Part shown: one piece after another, positions 1-7,972 of the stretch
Numbering within the stretch: position 1 is the first letter of the stretch
Layout of the letters: each line of letters starts with the position of its first letter
NCBI GenBank assembly: GCA_030158725.1
Contig: JAOASJ010000025.1
Span: 20,061 to 84,060 of the forward strand
DNA: 64,000 nt
Direction: 5' to 3'
Source: Bacteroidia bacterium
GTDB taxonomy: Bacteria > Bacteroidota > Bacteroidia > NS11-12g > UBA955
Made by a program: the position numbers and the translations under genes
The notes under the pieces: generated by a model
Seen by the model: the letters and a program-made list of their open reading frames with translations, nothing else
Database searches by the model: none
What the model was told of the DNA's origin: nothing

Positions 1-1552
1 TTTTTGGCTTAGTACTTTCCTTTTTTATTTCAGTAGTAGTAACGCTTCTTTTTTCTTTACGCTTCAAAAAGTCTTCCATTAAAGGTTGCTCTTTTTTCAA
101 CCATTTTAAACCTGATAAAAACTTCTCTGTCTCTGGGAAATCTTTAATTGGATACATCTTTCCATCTGGTTCAGCATAAAACTTAATACTACTTACTTTA
201 GAGGAATCAAAACCAATATTCATCTTCCCACAGCGCACTTTATTGACACCTGTATATTCAGCAGAATCTGTCTCATTATTTCTAATATAATAGATGCTTT
301 CAGCATTACCATCAACCAGCACTGAACTAAGTTTATTGTTTGAAAACTGATTGACCATTTTTCGCCCAGAAATTTGATTATATGTCTCCGATTTTATCTC
401 TGAGGCTAAAAATGCATTTCCAAAAACATTCAATGTTTTAATAGAGCCATTCCGAATGTAAATGCGCATGGTATCACCGGTTATTTGATTGCTAGAACTC
501 CATAGAATAGGCGAATGGAACAGATGTATACTTGAATCCTTAAAATTATAAATCAATGAATCGCAGCGACCTTTAAAGTCTTTTTGTGAAATTGAAGTAT
601 GGTGAAAAGCCCTTAAATATCTATTGCTGGTATCATTGCTAAAATAAAGTGAATCAGCCATTAAATAAAAGGTGTCCTGGGGGTCTGTTTTTACTGCTAA
701 AGGCAGCCCAGAGATTATACTCAACTTTTGATTCTGAAAATATTGGCCATATTGACCAAATACTTCAAATCTTTCTGTGCTATCGTATAAATGAATATTT
801 CCAATACCAATACCCTTGCCTATTTTTTTATCGTAAATTAAACTATCGGCTGAGATATAATTCGAATCGTTGTATATAGTAGCACCTTTGCTAAATTGAG
901 CTTTTTCAGTTTTGGTATTATACCAACCATAATTACATACTATCGTATTCTCATTGCTAATGATTTTGGTTGGGCCAAAGAAAAATGCAGTTTTTGAAGT
1001 AGAATAATAATCTAAAGTATCTGATTCCATTGTGTAATCAGGACTCTTTAAAACTACATTGTCTTTAAAATTAAATGAATTACTTCTCCTGTTGTAATAT
1101 CCTCTTTTGCTTTTAAGGCGGGTGTTCTCATTTAAAATATCAGCACCATTTGTATAATAGCCAACTTGATTCTGAATATTATAATTCAAAGAAGTAGTTA
1201 GCAAAGTCATTTGCTGGTCCTTTAAAATAACGCTTTTGCCTGTTACCTTGGCAATTTTGGTAGCTTCGTCATAAACTAAATAATCACCTCCAGAAAGCGT
1301 AAAGGTATCTGCTTGATAAATAAAAATATTTCCGAAACCTTCAATTATTCCATCGTCAATTTTTCGAATGGCACTATCACATTGAATGGTAACTCCATTG
1401 TGACGAATAACCACATCTTTAACTATATACAAATAATTCTTTATTTGATTTCCATACATTTTTTCACCACCCAATATTTCAACTTTTGCTTGACTAAACA
1501 ATGAAATTTGAGCACCCAAAAACAATATTATTAATAGTTTATACTTTTTCAA
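1..1552 (-). CDS. OstA/LptA-like protein, 3' end cut by window edge
   Basis: The frame stays open for 517 codons from a TTG at 1552 to the left edge, so the C-terminus is missing. It starts with Lys-Lys and a hydrophobic stretch (LLIILFLGA) followed by SLFSQA, which reads as a signal peptide. The body is a long series of short beta-strand units such as DVVIRHNGVTIQCDSA, DNVVLKSPDYTMESDTLDYY and GADILNENTRLKS, the pattern of the Bacteroidota OstA-like family related to LptA, the periplasmic bridge for lipopolysaccharide. A Lys/Glu-rich segment near the edge suggests that the missing end is short. TTG is the only start that keeps the whole signal peptide. It is divergent from tilS and shares a 57-bp promoter region with it. 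Role in LPS or outer-membrane transport is inferred from the family. Confidence 0.8.
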   Translation of the reverse strand, partial: MKKYKLLIILFLGAQISLFSQAKVEILGGEKMYGNQIKNYLYIVKDVVIRHNGVTIQCDSAIRKIDDGIIEGFGNIFIYQADTFTLSGGDYLVYDEATKIAKVTGKSVILKDQQMTLLTTSLNYNIQNQVGYYTNGADILNENTRLKSKRGYYNRRSNSFNFKDNVVLKSPDYTMESDTLDYYSTSKTAFFFGPTKIISNENTIVCNYGWYNTKTEKAQFSKGATIYNDSNYISADSLIYDKKIGKGIGIGNIHLYDSTERFEVFGQYGQYFQNQKLSIISGLPLAVKTDPQDTFYLMADSLYFSNDTSNRYLRAFHHTSISQKDFKGRCDSLIYNFKDSSIHLFHSPILWSSSNQITGDTMRIYIRNGSIKTLNVFGNAFLASEIKSETYNQISGRKMVNQFSNNKLSSVLVDGNAESIYYIRNNETDSAEYTGVNKVRCGKMNIGFDSSKVSSIKFYAEPDGKMYPIKDFPETEKFLSGLKWLKKEQPLMEDFLKRKEKRSVTTTEIKKESTKPK

Positions 1553-1587
1553 ACTGAACGCAATAATCGGAATAAAAATCTATTTCT

Positions 1588-1595
1588 TACCTTTG
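1588..1595 (+). promoter_or_regulatory. -7 box (TACCTTTG) for tilS
   Basis: Exact match to the Bacteroidota consensus TAnnTTTG, 14 bases before the tilS ATG. No clear -33 TTTG is seen. It lies one base from the opposing box for the OstA-like gene. Confidence 0.6.
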
Positions 1596-1596
1596 T

Positions 1597-1604
1597 CAAA
1601 ATTA
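1597..1604 (-). promoter_or_regulatory. -7 box (TAATTTTG) for OstA-like gene
   Basis: Exact TAnnTTTG on the minus strand, 44 bases before the proposed TTG start of the OstA-like gene. It faces the tilS box across a single base. Confidence 0.45.
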
Positions 1605-1609
1605 GTGCC

Positions 1610-2938
1610 ATGCTTTCTGATTTTGAAAACTACATTCAAGAAAATAAACTCTTTTCAAAGGAAGATAAGCTTTTACTCGCTATTAGCGGGGGTCAGGACA
1701 GTGTGTTTCTGTTTCATCTATTGTTAAAAGGTGGGTATAAATTTTCAGTCGCCCATTGCAATTTTCAACTTAGAGGCGTTGACAGTAACTTAGATGAAGA
1801 ATTTGTCAAAAGCCTCTGCGATGTAAATAAAATCAAATGTCATATCAAAGTTTTTGATACCAAACAAGAAGCTAAAAAGTTAAAATTAGGTACCCAAGAA
1901 ATTGCTAGAAAGCTAAGATATGATTGGTTTGATGAATTGAAAAATTCAGAAGACTATAAGTTTGTATTAACAGCTCACCACTTATCGGATAATACCGAAA
2001 CCGTGCTAATTAATATTATGAGATCTACCGGCATCTCTGGATTGCATGGTATACAAAACAAAAACGGTTATCTCGTCCGTCCATTATTGTATTTAAATAG
2101 AGAAAAAATTCAGTCGTACATTAACTCTCTAAATATCGAGTTTAGACAAGATATTAGCAATGAAAGCGACGACTATTTGCGCAATAGAATAAGGCATCAT
2201 ATTGTTCCAGAATTCGAAAAAATAGAACCTAAGATTGATGAAATATTCTCTACCGTTTCCAATCATGTCAACGAATATGAAAGGTTAAGCGAGAACCTCA
2301 TAACAAATTTATGGGATACAAATGTGACATCCATTAAGGAAGGATTTTATATTCCTGATTCTATGTTTAACAATATATCTCAATCAAATATCTTGTTATA
2401 CTATTGCTTAAAAAAATATGGTTTCAATGCCTCAAACTTCAAAACCATAAGTGATATTTCAAGTTTTGAACTAGGTGCTGTATTGTTTTCTGAGGAATGG
2501 CAACTAACAAGGGAAAGAGATGGATTTGATCTTAGAAAACGTGAAATAATGGAGACCTATTCAAAGAAAATACACTCTATTAACGAAATTGCTTTGTTTT
2601 CAAATACTGAAATTTCATTTAAAATTGTTCCAAAAAATGAAGTTGATTTTAATCAGGAAAATACACTCTTTTTTGATCTAAGTAAATGTCAATTTCCATT
2701 GGAAATAAGGACTTGGAGAGCATCAGATAAAATGCAACCATTAGGCTTAAAAGGTCACAAAAAAGTAAGTGATATCTTAACTGATAAGAAAGTTAAGGCA
2801 AGCGATAAAAAAGCACAATTACTGCTTTTAGACGCTGTAGAAACCATAATGGCTGTATTGCCAAATACCTGCAGTGAAGTCCACAAAATTAGTCACGAAA
2901 CGAATGAGGCTTTGGCAATCTGCTTGAAATACCTTTAA
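1610..2938 (+). CDS. tilS: tRNA(Ile)-lysidine synthase
   Basis: TilS converts the wobble cytidine of the CAU-anticodon tRNA-Ile to lysidine using ATP and lysine, so that AUA is read as isoleucine. The 442-residue length is normal for the two-domain form. The PP-loop ATP-pyrophosphatase motif SGGQDS is at residues 26-31, followed by the conserved AHCNFQLRG and LTAHHLSDNTET segments. The C-terminal TilS substrate-binding domain carries WRASDKMQPLG and KKVSDILTDKKV (about residues 365-400). The ATG start follows a -7 promoter box at 14 bases. No unusual feature is seen in the protein. Confidence 0.96.
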   Translation: MLSDFENYIQENKLFSKEDKLLLAISGGQDSVFLFHLLLKGGYKFSVAHCNFQLRGVDSNLDEEFVKSLCDVNKIKCHIKVFDTKQEAKKLKLGTQEIARKLRYDWFDELKNSEDYKFVLTAHHLSDNTETVLINIMRSTGISGLHGIQNKNGYLVRPLLYLNREKIQSYINSLNIEFRQDISNESDDYLRNRIRHHIVPEFEKIEPKIDEIFSTVSNHVNEYERLSENLITNLWDTNVTSIKEGFYIPDSMFNNISQSNILLYYCLKKYGFNASNFKTISDISSFELGAVLFSEEWQLTRERDGFDLRKREIMETYSKKIHSINEIALFSNTEISFKIVPKNEVDFNQENTLFFDLSKCQFPLEIRTWRASDKMQPLGLKGHKKVSDILTDKKVKASDKKAQLLLLDAVETIMAVLPNTCSEVHKISHETNEALAICLKYL

Positions 2939-2943
2939 ATTTG
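2936..2943 (+). promoter_or_regulatory. -7 box (TAAATTTG) for metalloprotease gene
   Basis: Exact TAnnTTTG overlapping the tilS stop codon, 31 bases before the ATG at 2975. Confidence 0.45.
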
Positions 2944-2974
2944 TATTACACGTAAACTACATTATACTATACAC

Positions 2975-5677
2975 ATGAAAAAAATTTACTTACTTTTTTC
3001 CCTCTTAACAATTTCATTAAACGCCCTAAAATCAGAATGTGTTTTGGTGCCATTGAGTCTTGAAAACAGAGTTAATCCATCAACATTAATTGTAGAGGCA
3101 AAGGTTGGCACACAAGTTTCTTATTGGAATGCTGACCATAGTATGATTTTTACATCTCATGAATTGCTTTTAAGCAGTGTTTTCAAAGGTTCAGAATACT
3201 TAAAAGGAAACAAGATAAATATTATTACACTAGGTGGTCAAGTCGGTGATAAAGCCATAAAAGTTGAACCAGAACTTGAACTAGAATCAGGGGAAATCGG
3301 TATTTTTCTTCTAGTTCAAAAAGACGGTGAATGGGTATCCGAAAGCGGTCCACAAGGATTTATAAAAATTGATAAATATACAGGTGTTTCAAGTGATATA
3401 TTCAACGTTTATCCTGCATTTAGCATTCAAAATAAAATTAAAAACTTAACAGGCTTGCCTAATGTTGAAATCAATGCTCTATTAACTAAAGTAACGATTA
3501 ACAATAAAAGAGCTACCCCATCAATTAGTTCAATATCTCCCAAAACTTTATCAGCTGGAACCTCAACTGTATTAACAATTAAAGGTCTTAACTTTAAGCC
3601 AAGCATAGATACCAGCAGTGTTCAATTCAAAAATGCAGATGATGGTGGAGCAAGTTATATCAAAGCTTTGAAAAGAGACTTTATATCTTGGTCTGATACA
3701 ATGATTAAATTAATTGTAAGAACAAAAGCAGGAACAGGTAAAATAAGGCTTGTAGTTGCAGGCAATGGCATAACAACCTCAACTGATACTTTAAAAGTAT
3801 CATTCGCTCATTTAAATGTTGTAAGTGGCGACTCAATAGGTTATGAAACCCAACAAATTGGCATGAATACAAGCAACGGTATTACATGGAAAATGAACCA
3901 AAGATTTTATGATTCTGCAGGAGCAAGAGGAGCTTTTATTAGAAGTCTAGAAAGATGGCGTTGTGGCACCTACATTAATTGGGATACTTTAGGACATGTT
4001 AAACATAGTTCTATAAAATCTGATGGTGTAAATATGTGTGCTTGGGACACTTTAAATAACATGCCGAATGGCGTATTAGCGCAATGTTTTAGCTATTGGT
4101 CTGGTTGTTTCAATCCTGGACTAAAATGGTATGTAAATGAATTGGATATACGCTTCAGAATTAGACCTACTAATACAACTAATTGGAACTATACAACTGG
4201 ACAAGCAAGCAGCAATCAATTTCATTTTGAATCAGTAGCTACGCATGAATTAGGTCATGGCCATCAAATGGGACATGTTATTAATAGCGCAGTTGTAATG
4301 CACTATTCTATAGCTAATGGTCAAAACAAACCTAGTTTGAGTACTGATGATATTAATGCGGGAAACTATGTAATTAACAAAAGTGGAACATCTGTATGTG
4401 GTAAAAGTATTCATAGTAAACTGAATTCAGGTACTTGTGCAATTCTTGCACCGAGTGCAAATTTTAGAATTTCAAAAAATCCAGTCTGCAAAAATGAAGT
4501 AGTTACTTTTACAGATTCTTCAATAGGAAATATTTCAGCTTATGCATGGGATTTTGGCGCAAATGCTAGCCCAGCAACGGCAGTTGGTAAAGGTCCTCAC
4601 AATTGTGTTTTCTCTGCAGGTGGTACAAAAACAATAAAATTAACCATTACAACAATAACCGGTAATCTCGTTAAAACTAAAAATCTAACCGTACAGAATG
4701 ACAGTAAAATGTATCCAAATTTTACCTATTTAGCGGCTGAAAAAGGAAATATAACCTTTACAAATTCCTCAAACAATCCAATAAGTGCTAAATGGTATTT
4801 TGGTGATGGCGACTCTAGTACAACAATTAGCCCTGCTCATAAATATAATATCGGTGGGTCTTATAATGTTAAATTAAGTAGTTCAAATACCTGCAATACA
4901 CGTGATACGACTATTAGCGTCAAATTATCTAATTTGAATTTCTATACCAATAAAGTCTCTGCTTGTATTAATGAGCCTGTTTATTATATTGATTCTAGTG
5001 ATTCTTACGCAAGCAATTGGTCTTGGTCATTTCCTGGTGGATTTCCTAGCACCGCAACAGGCAAAGGACCTCATAATGTTATTTACAACACACCTGGAAA
5101 CAAAAACGCTTCTTTAACAATTTCATGTCCTGGAAACAACAATACCAATCAATCATACACACGCAACAATCTTGTTAATATTGGAAATGATACCTTAACT
5201 GAAGCTTCATTTAATTACAGTTATTACGCAAATAACAAGGTAGGATTCATCAACCAATCAAGAGGAAGCAATCTAAATTATAAATGGTATTTTGGTGATG
5301 GAGACAGCAGCACAGAAAAAAATCCTGTTCATCAATATGCCAATGCAAATCTAAAAACAGTGAAATTAATTGTGAAAGGAAATTGTGGCACCAAAGACAC
5401 AACAATTACCTTACGCGATTTTACTTTATTGAATCAAAACAATATATTTTATATGGATTTTTACCCAAATCCAAGCTCTGACTATATTATGATTCAAAGC
5501 AATTTAGAACAAAAAATAAACGTAAAAATTACTGATGTAAGTGGTAAAATTGTTCTAGAATTGAATGCAAAGAATGGTGAAAAAATAGACCTTCAATCAA
5601 TTTCTTCTGGTACTTATTTGGTTAAAATGAGCAGCGACGAGCTTGTTAAAAATCAAGTTTTACAGATTAATCATTAA
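2975..5677 (+). CDS. T9SS-sorted metzincin-like metalloprotease with TIG and PKD domains
   Basis: A 900-residue exported protein. Residues 1-20 form a signal peptide. An IPT/TIG-like domain covers about 180-276 (ISSISPKTLSAGTSTVLTI). The zinc site is HELGHGHQMGH at residues 424-434, fitting HExxHxxxxxH, with a likely Met-turn VVMHYS around Met442, so it belongs to the metzincin-like peptidases. Four PKD-like segments follow (two contain WYFGDGDSST). The last 75 residues (FYPNPSSDYIM to the end) are a T9SS type A sorting domain, so the protein is expected on the surface or secreted through the outer membrane. The exact peptidase family is not certain, since the usual Gly of the extended metzincin motif is shifted. 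It stands alone with its own promoter box. Confidence 0.85.
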   Translation: MKKIYLLFSLLTISLNALKSECVLVPLSLENRVNPSTLIVEAKVGTQVSYWNADHSMIFTSHELLLSSVFKGSEYLKGNKINIITLGGQVGDKAIKVEPELELESGEIGIFLLVQKDGEWVSESGPQGFIKIDKYTGVSSDIFNVYPAFSIQNKIKNLTGLPNVEINALLTKVTINNKRATPSISSISPKTLSAGTSTVLTIKGLNFKPSIDTSSVQFKNADDGGASYIKALKRDFISWSDTMIKLIVRTKAGTGKIRLVVAGNGITTSTDTLKVSFAHLNVVSGDSIGYETQQIGMNTSNGITWKMNQRFYDSAGARGAFIRSLERWRCGTYINWDTLGHVKHSSIKSDGVNMCAWDTLNNMPNGVLAQCFSYWSGCFNPGLKWYVNELDIRFRIRPTNTTNWNYTTGQASSNQFHFESVATHELGHGHQMGHVINSAVVMHYSIANGQNKPSLSTDDINAGNYVINKSGTSVCGKSIHSKLNSGTCAILAPSANFRISKNPVCKNEVVTFTDSSIGNISAYAWDFGANASPATAVGKGPHNCVFSAGGTKTIKLTITTITGNLVKTKNLTVQNDSKMYPNFTYLAAEKGNITFTNSSNNPISAKWYFGDGDSSTTISPAHKYNIGGSYNVKLSSSNTCNTRDTTISVKLSNLNFYTNKVSACINEPVYYIDSSDSYASNWSWSFPGGFPSTATGKGPHNVIYNTPGNKNASLTISCPGNNNTNQSYTRNNLVNIGNDTLTEASFNYSYYANNKVGFINQSRGSNLNYKWYFGDGDSSTEKNPVHQYANANLKTVKLIVKGNCGTKDTTITLRDFTLLNQNNIFYMDFYPNPSSDYIMIQSNLEQKINVKITDVSGKIVLELNAKNGEKIDLQSISSGTYLVKMSSDELVKNQVLQINH

Positions 5678-5684
5678 TTAATTA

Positions 5685-5704
5685 AAATTAAACGAAATTA
5701 AACG
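5685..5704 (+). repeat. Tandem 10-bp direct repeat (AAATTAAACG x2)
   Basis: Two perfect head-to-tail copies of AAATTAAACG just after the protease stop. A short GCCT/AGGC hairpin (5704-5718) follows immediately. It may be part of a weak terminator or a binding site; its function is not evident. Confidence 0.5.
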
Positions 5705-5765
5705 CCTGTAATTTAGGCTGTTATAAAATTAACAAAAAAAGTAAACAATAATTACTTAAAAAATA

Positions 5766-5773
5766 TACTTTTG
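5766..5773 (+). promoter_or_regulatory. -7 box (TACTTTTG) for DUF2795 gene
   Basis: Exact TAnnTTTG, 19 bases before the ATG at 5793. Confidence 0.55.
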
Positions 5774-5792
5774 CAAAAAATAGATTTTTAAA

Positions 5793-6014
5793 ATGTATTG
5801 GACCTTAGAATTAGTATCTTATTTAGATGATGCGCCATGGCCTGCAACCAAAGATGAGTTGATAGACTATGCTATTCGTTCTGGAGCACCAATGGAAGTT
5901 GTAGAAAACTTACAGGAGCTTGAAGACGATGGAGAACCATACGAAAGTATTGAGGAAATATGGGGTGATTATCCCACAGATGACGACTACTTCTTCCACG
6001 AAGACGAGCATTAA
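5793..6014 (+). CDS. DUF2795 domain protein
   Basis: A 73-residue acidic cytoplasmic protein that matches the small DUF2795 family in being almost entirely that domain. The core is LVSYLDDAPWPATKDELIDY followed by a helix (APMEVVENLQELEDDG) and an Asp/Glu-rich tail (GDYPTDDDYFFHEDEH). Members are common and highly conserved in Bacteroidota, but their function is unknown; the fold is expected to be small and helical. It is monocistronic, with its own promoter box, and its stop lies one base from the stop of the convergent gene on the other strand. Confidence 0.88.
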   Translation: MYWTLELVSYLDDAPWPATKDELIDYAIRSGAPMEVVENLQELEDDGEPYESIEEIWGDYPTDDDYFFHEDEH

Positions 6015-6015
6015 T

Positions 6016-7272
6016 CTATCCGAAAAATGCTTTTTGACGCTTAGCCTTAACTTCTAATACCGGCTCTGGAGTCACAATTAATTTCTCAATTGGTACAATT
6101 GGGTTGGAGATTGATTGATTGAAAAATTCGTCAATTTTTATATTGTTCTCATTCGAACGAACATTTTGAAACTTGTATAAATTATTCTTTTTGTTGTTAA
6201 AAGACGTGTTTAAATACAAACCAACTATTCCTTCAATTTTACTTAATTCCAATACCTCAGATTCCATTAATACACTTATTGATTTCTTCTGTTGAAGTAT
6301 ATCAGTATGGTGACTTAATTCAAAAAAGTCAACGAATCCTTTATTTTGAATTTGCTTAATAATGCTATTGTTGGCTATACTGCCACTATCTATATTCAGA
6401 TTCAACTTAAAGTTCTTGCTAAATATAAAATTAGATACAATTTTTTGTTTTGAATTTAAACGTTTAAAGTTGATCTGTTCGTTATACAATTCTCTTAATT
6501 CAACTTTCATTGCAACCACATCTTCCTGAATTGAAGTAAGTAAACTTTTTATTGCCTTAATAGGATCCAATGTTTCCAAAGTCCAATTTTGATACAAGCT
6601 TGATTCCAAATCTAATTTTTGAAAGATATTTCCATATTGCTTCCAAAGTTGATAATTTAGATATAATAGAATTTGACGTTTATTCGAAAAACTGAATTTA
6701 TTAAATGCATGCCAATCTAAAACGGAAAACAAGATGGTTTCAAGTGGCGAATACCCTTTAAAATCTTCCGCCCATTGTTCGAAAACAAGTTTTAAATCTT
6801 CAGGACATGATGCCGATTCTGGTGCTTGATTAGAAAATAAATCAAAACTGTTATTTTGTTCTGCTTCTTCACTAAATAAAATACATTCATAAATTGATGA
6901 TGTATTTTGTATAGTATGCAATCTAAAATTATCAATTGATTTAAAATACTGCTCGGTTTCCTTTTTTATTAATATATTCCTACTAAGCTTCGTCTCCAAG
7001 TATTCTGGAATCAACAAAGTGTCAATGTTGGAATTAACCAAACAAGCATAATATGCAGATTTCTTTTTATAAGTCTTTTCTAAAAAGTTTCTTTTGAAAG
7101 TCTCGTTTAAGGGTATGTTTTTAAATAAACTTGAAATGGATTCAAGTTCTTCATTTACCAACTTAAAATCGTTGGAAAATATCTTGTGTAACTGTTCAAA
7201 AATTAAATGATCCCTCATGGCTCTATGGCACAAAATTCGTTTACTTAAATCTAATTTTAAATCAATGTTCAT
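6016..7272 (-). CDS. Unknown protein, possible degenerate Fic-fold protein
   Basis: A 418-residue cytoplasmic protein without signal peptide or membrane segments, which I do not recognise with confidence. The segment at about 172-212 (SPLETILFSVLDWHAFNKF then SFSNKRQILLYLNYQLWKQ) has the layout of a Fic core: hPLxxAxxxHxxFxxIHPFxxGNxRxxRLLxN. The catalytic His-Pro-Phe and Gly-Asn are replaced. A later segment (about 270-330, LNSKQKIVSNFIF) resembles the start of the winged-helix tail that often follows Fic domains. If this is right, the protein is a Fic relative that has lost AMP-transferase activity. The alternative is an unrelated lineage-specific protein. It is divergent from the STAS-like gene across a 313-base gap with a strong dyad. 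Confidence 0.4.
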   Translation of the reverse strand: MNIDLKLDLSKRILCHRAMRDHLIFEQLHKIFSNDFKLVNEELESISSLFKNIPLNETFKRNFLEKTYKKKSAYYACLVNSNIDTLLIPEYLETKLSRNILIKKETEQYFKSIDNFRLHTIQNTSSIYECILFSEEAEQNNSFDLFSNQAPESASCPEDLKLVFEQWAEDFKGYSPLETILFSVLDWHAFNKFSFSNKRQILLYLNYQLWKQYGNIFQKLDLESSLYQNWTLETLDPIKAIKSLLTSIQEDVVAMKVELRELYNEQINFKRLNSKQKIVSNFIFSKNFKLNLNIDSGSIANNSIIKQIQNKGFVDFFELSHHTDILQQKKSISVLMESEVLELSKIEGIVGLYLNTSFNNKKNNLYKFQNVRSNENNIKIDEFFNQSISNPIVPIEKLIVTPEPVLEVKAKRQKAFFG

Positions 7273-7585
7273 TTCATGTACGCTTCAAATTATTAACAAA
7301 AAAGATGACTATATTGTATAAATCAAATAAAACATTGATATTAATACACACTTTGGTGTACAATAAAATAATCACCTTGAAAAGCTAGAGAATAACATTC
7401 TCATTTTTAGTCATTCATATTGAAACTCTAATGAATGACTAAATACATAATTTGGATACAAATATTCTAAATAGTAAGTACGCATTTTTTCTAATGTGTA
7501 AGCAATTCTTCAATTTTTGGTACATTGTTTGTAATACACTACAAATCAAGTACTAAACTTTAAACTAAAAACTCTTATTTAATTA
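7273..7585. other. Divergent intergenic region of 313 bases
   Basis: This gap separates two divergently transcribed genes. It holds a 13-bp perfect inverted repeat near its midpoint (7406-7443). ATTGTTTG at 7524-7531 is one transposition away from TAnnTTTG and could be the -7 box of the gene at 7586. I see no ORF of note, no tRNA and no clear minus-strand box. Confidence 0.6.
7406..7443. repeat. Perfect 13-bp inverted repeat, 12-base spacer
   Basis: Left arm TTTAGTCATTCAT (7406-7418), right arm ATGAATGACTAAA (7431-7443). No T-run follows on either strand, so it does not look like a terminator. Its position midway between two divergent genes suits an operator. Confidence 0.7.
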
Positions 7586-7972
7586 ATGGAATACACAAAT
7601 AATGTTCTGAAACCGTTTCACATCACCGAAGATAAAATTCTGGAAGTTTTATATAAAGATGATGTTGTTGTTACCCTAGATGAAATGAAATTTCTATTAG
7701 ATGATTTATATAAATTCACAGGCAAAAAGCGACTAAAACGTCTGATTGTAATCTCTAAAAATGCTAAAATGGATTTAGCAGCACGCATTTATCTTCAAGA
7801 AAGTAATAAAGACAACAAAGACCTCATTGCAGCTGAAGCTATTGTGGTTTATTCACTGACACAAAAAATGACAACAAATTTTTATTTGAAATTCATTAAA
7901 GATATTTACCCTTCTAAATTCTTTACAGATATTGAAAAAGCCAGAGATTGGCTACACAAACACAATCAATAA
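7586..7972 (+). CDS. STAS/SEC14-like (SpoIIAA-like) small protein
   Basis: A 128-residue cytoplasmic protein. The pattern fits the short Bacteroidota proteins with a STAS/SEC14-like (DUF7793-type) fold: a central strand (KRLIVISKNAKMDLAAR), then AEAIVVYSLTQKMTTNFYLK, and the ending IYPSKFFTDIEKARDWLHKH, where family members typically read F-x-T-x-E-x-A-x-x-W-L. The biochemical role of these proteins is not established. Its last 7 bases overlap the last 7 of hflX on the opposite strand. Divergent from the possible Fic-like gene. Confidence 0.7.
   Translation: MEYTNNVLKPFHITEDKILEVLYKDDVVVTLDEMKFLLDDLYKFTGKKRLKRLIVISKNAKMDLAARIYLQESNKDNKDLIAAEAIVVYSLTQKMTTNFYLKFIKDIYPSKFFTDIEKARDWLHKHNQ

Noticed and set aside
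649..1504. Plus-strand frames of 63-76 codons at the left edge
   Set aside because: They lie antisense to the OstA-like gene, whose 517-codon frame, signal peptide and repeat pattern are far stronger.
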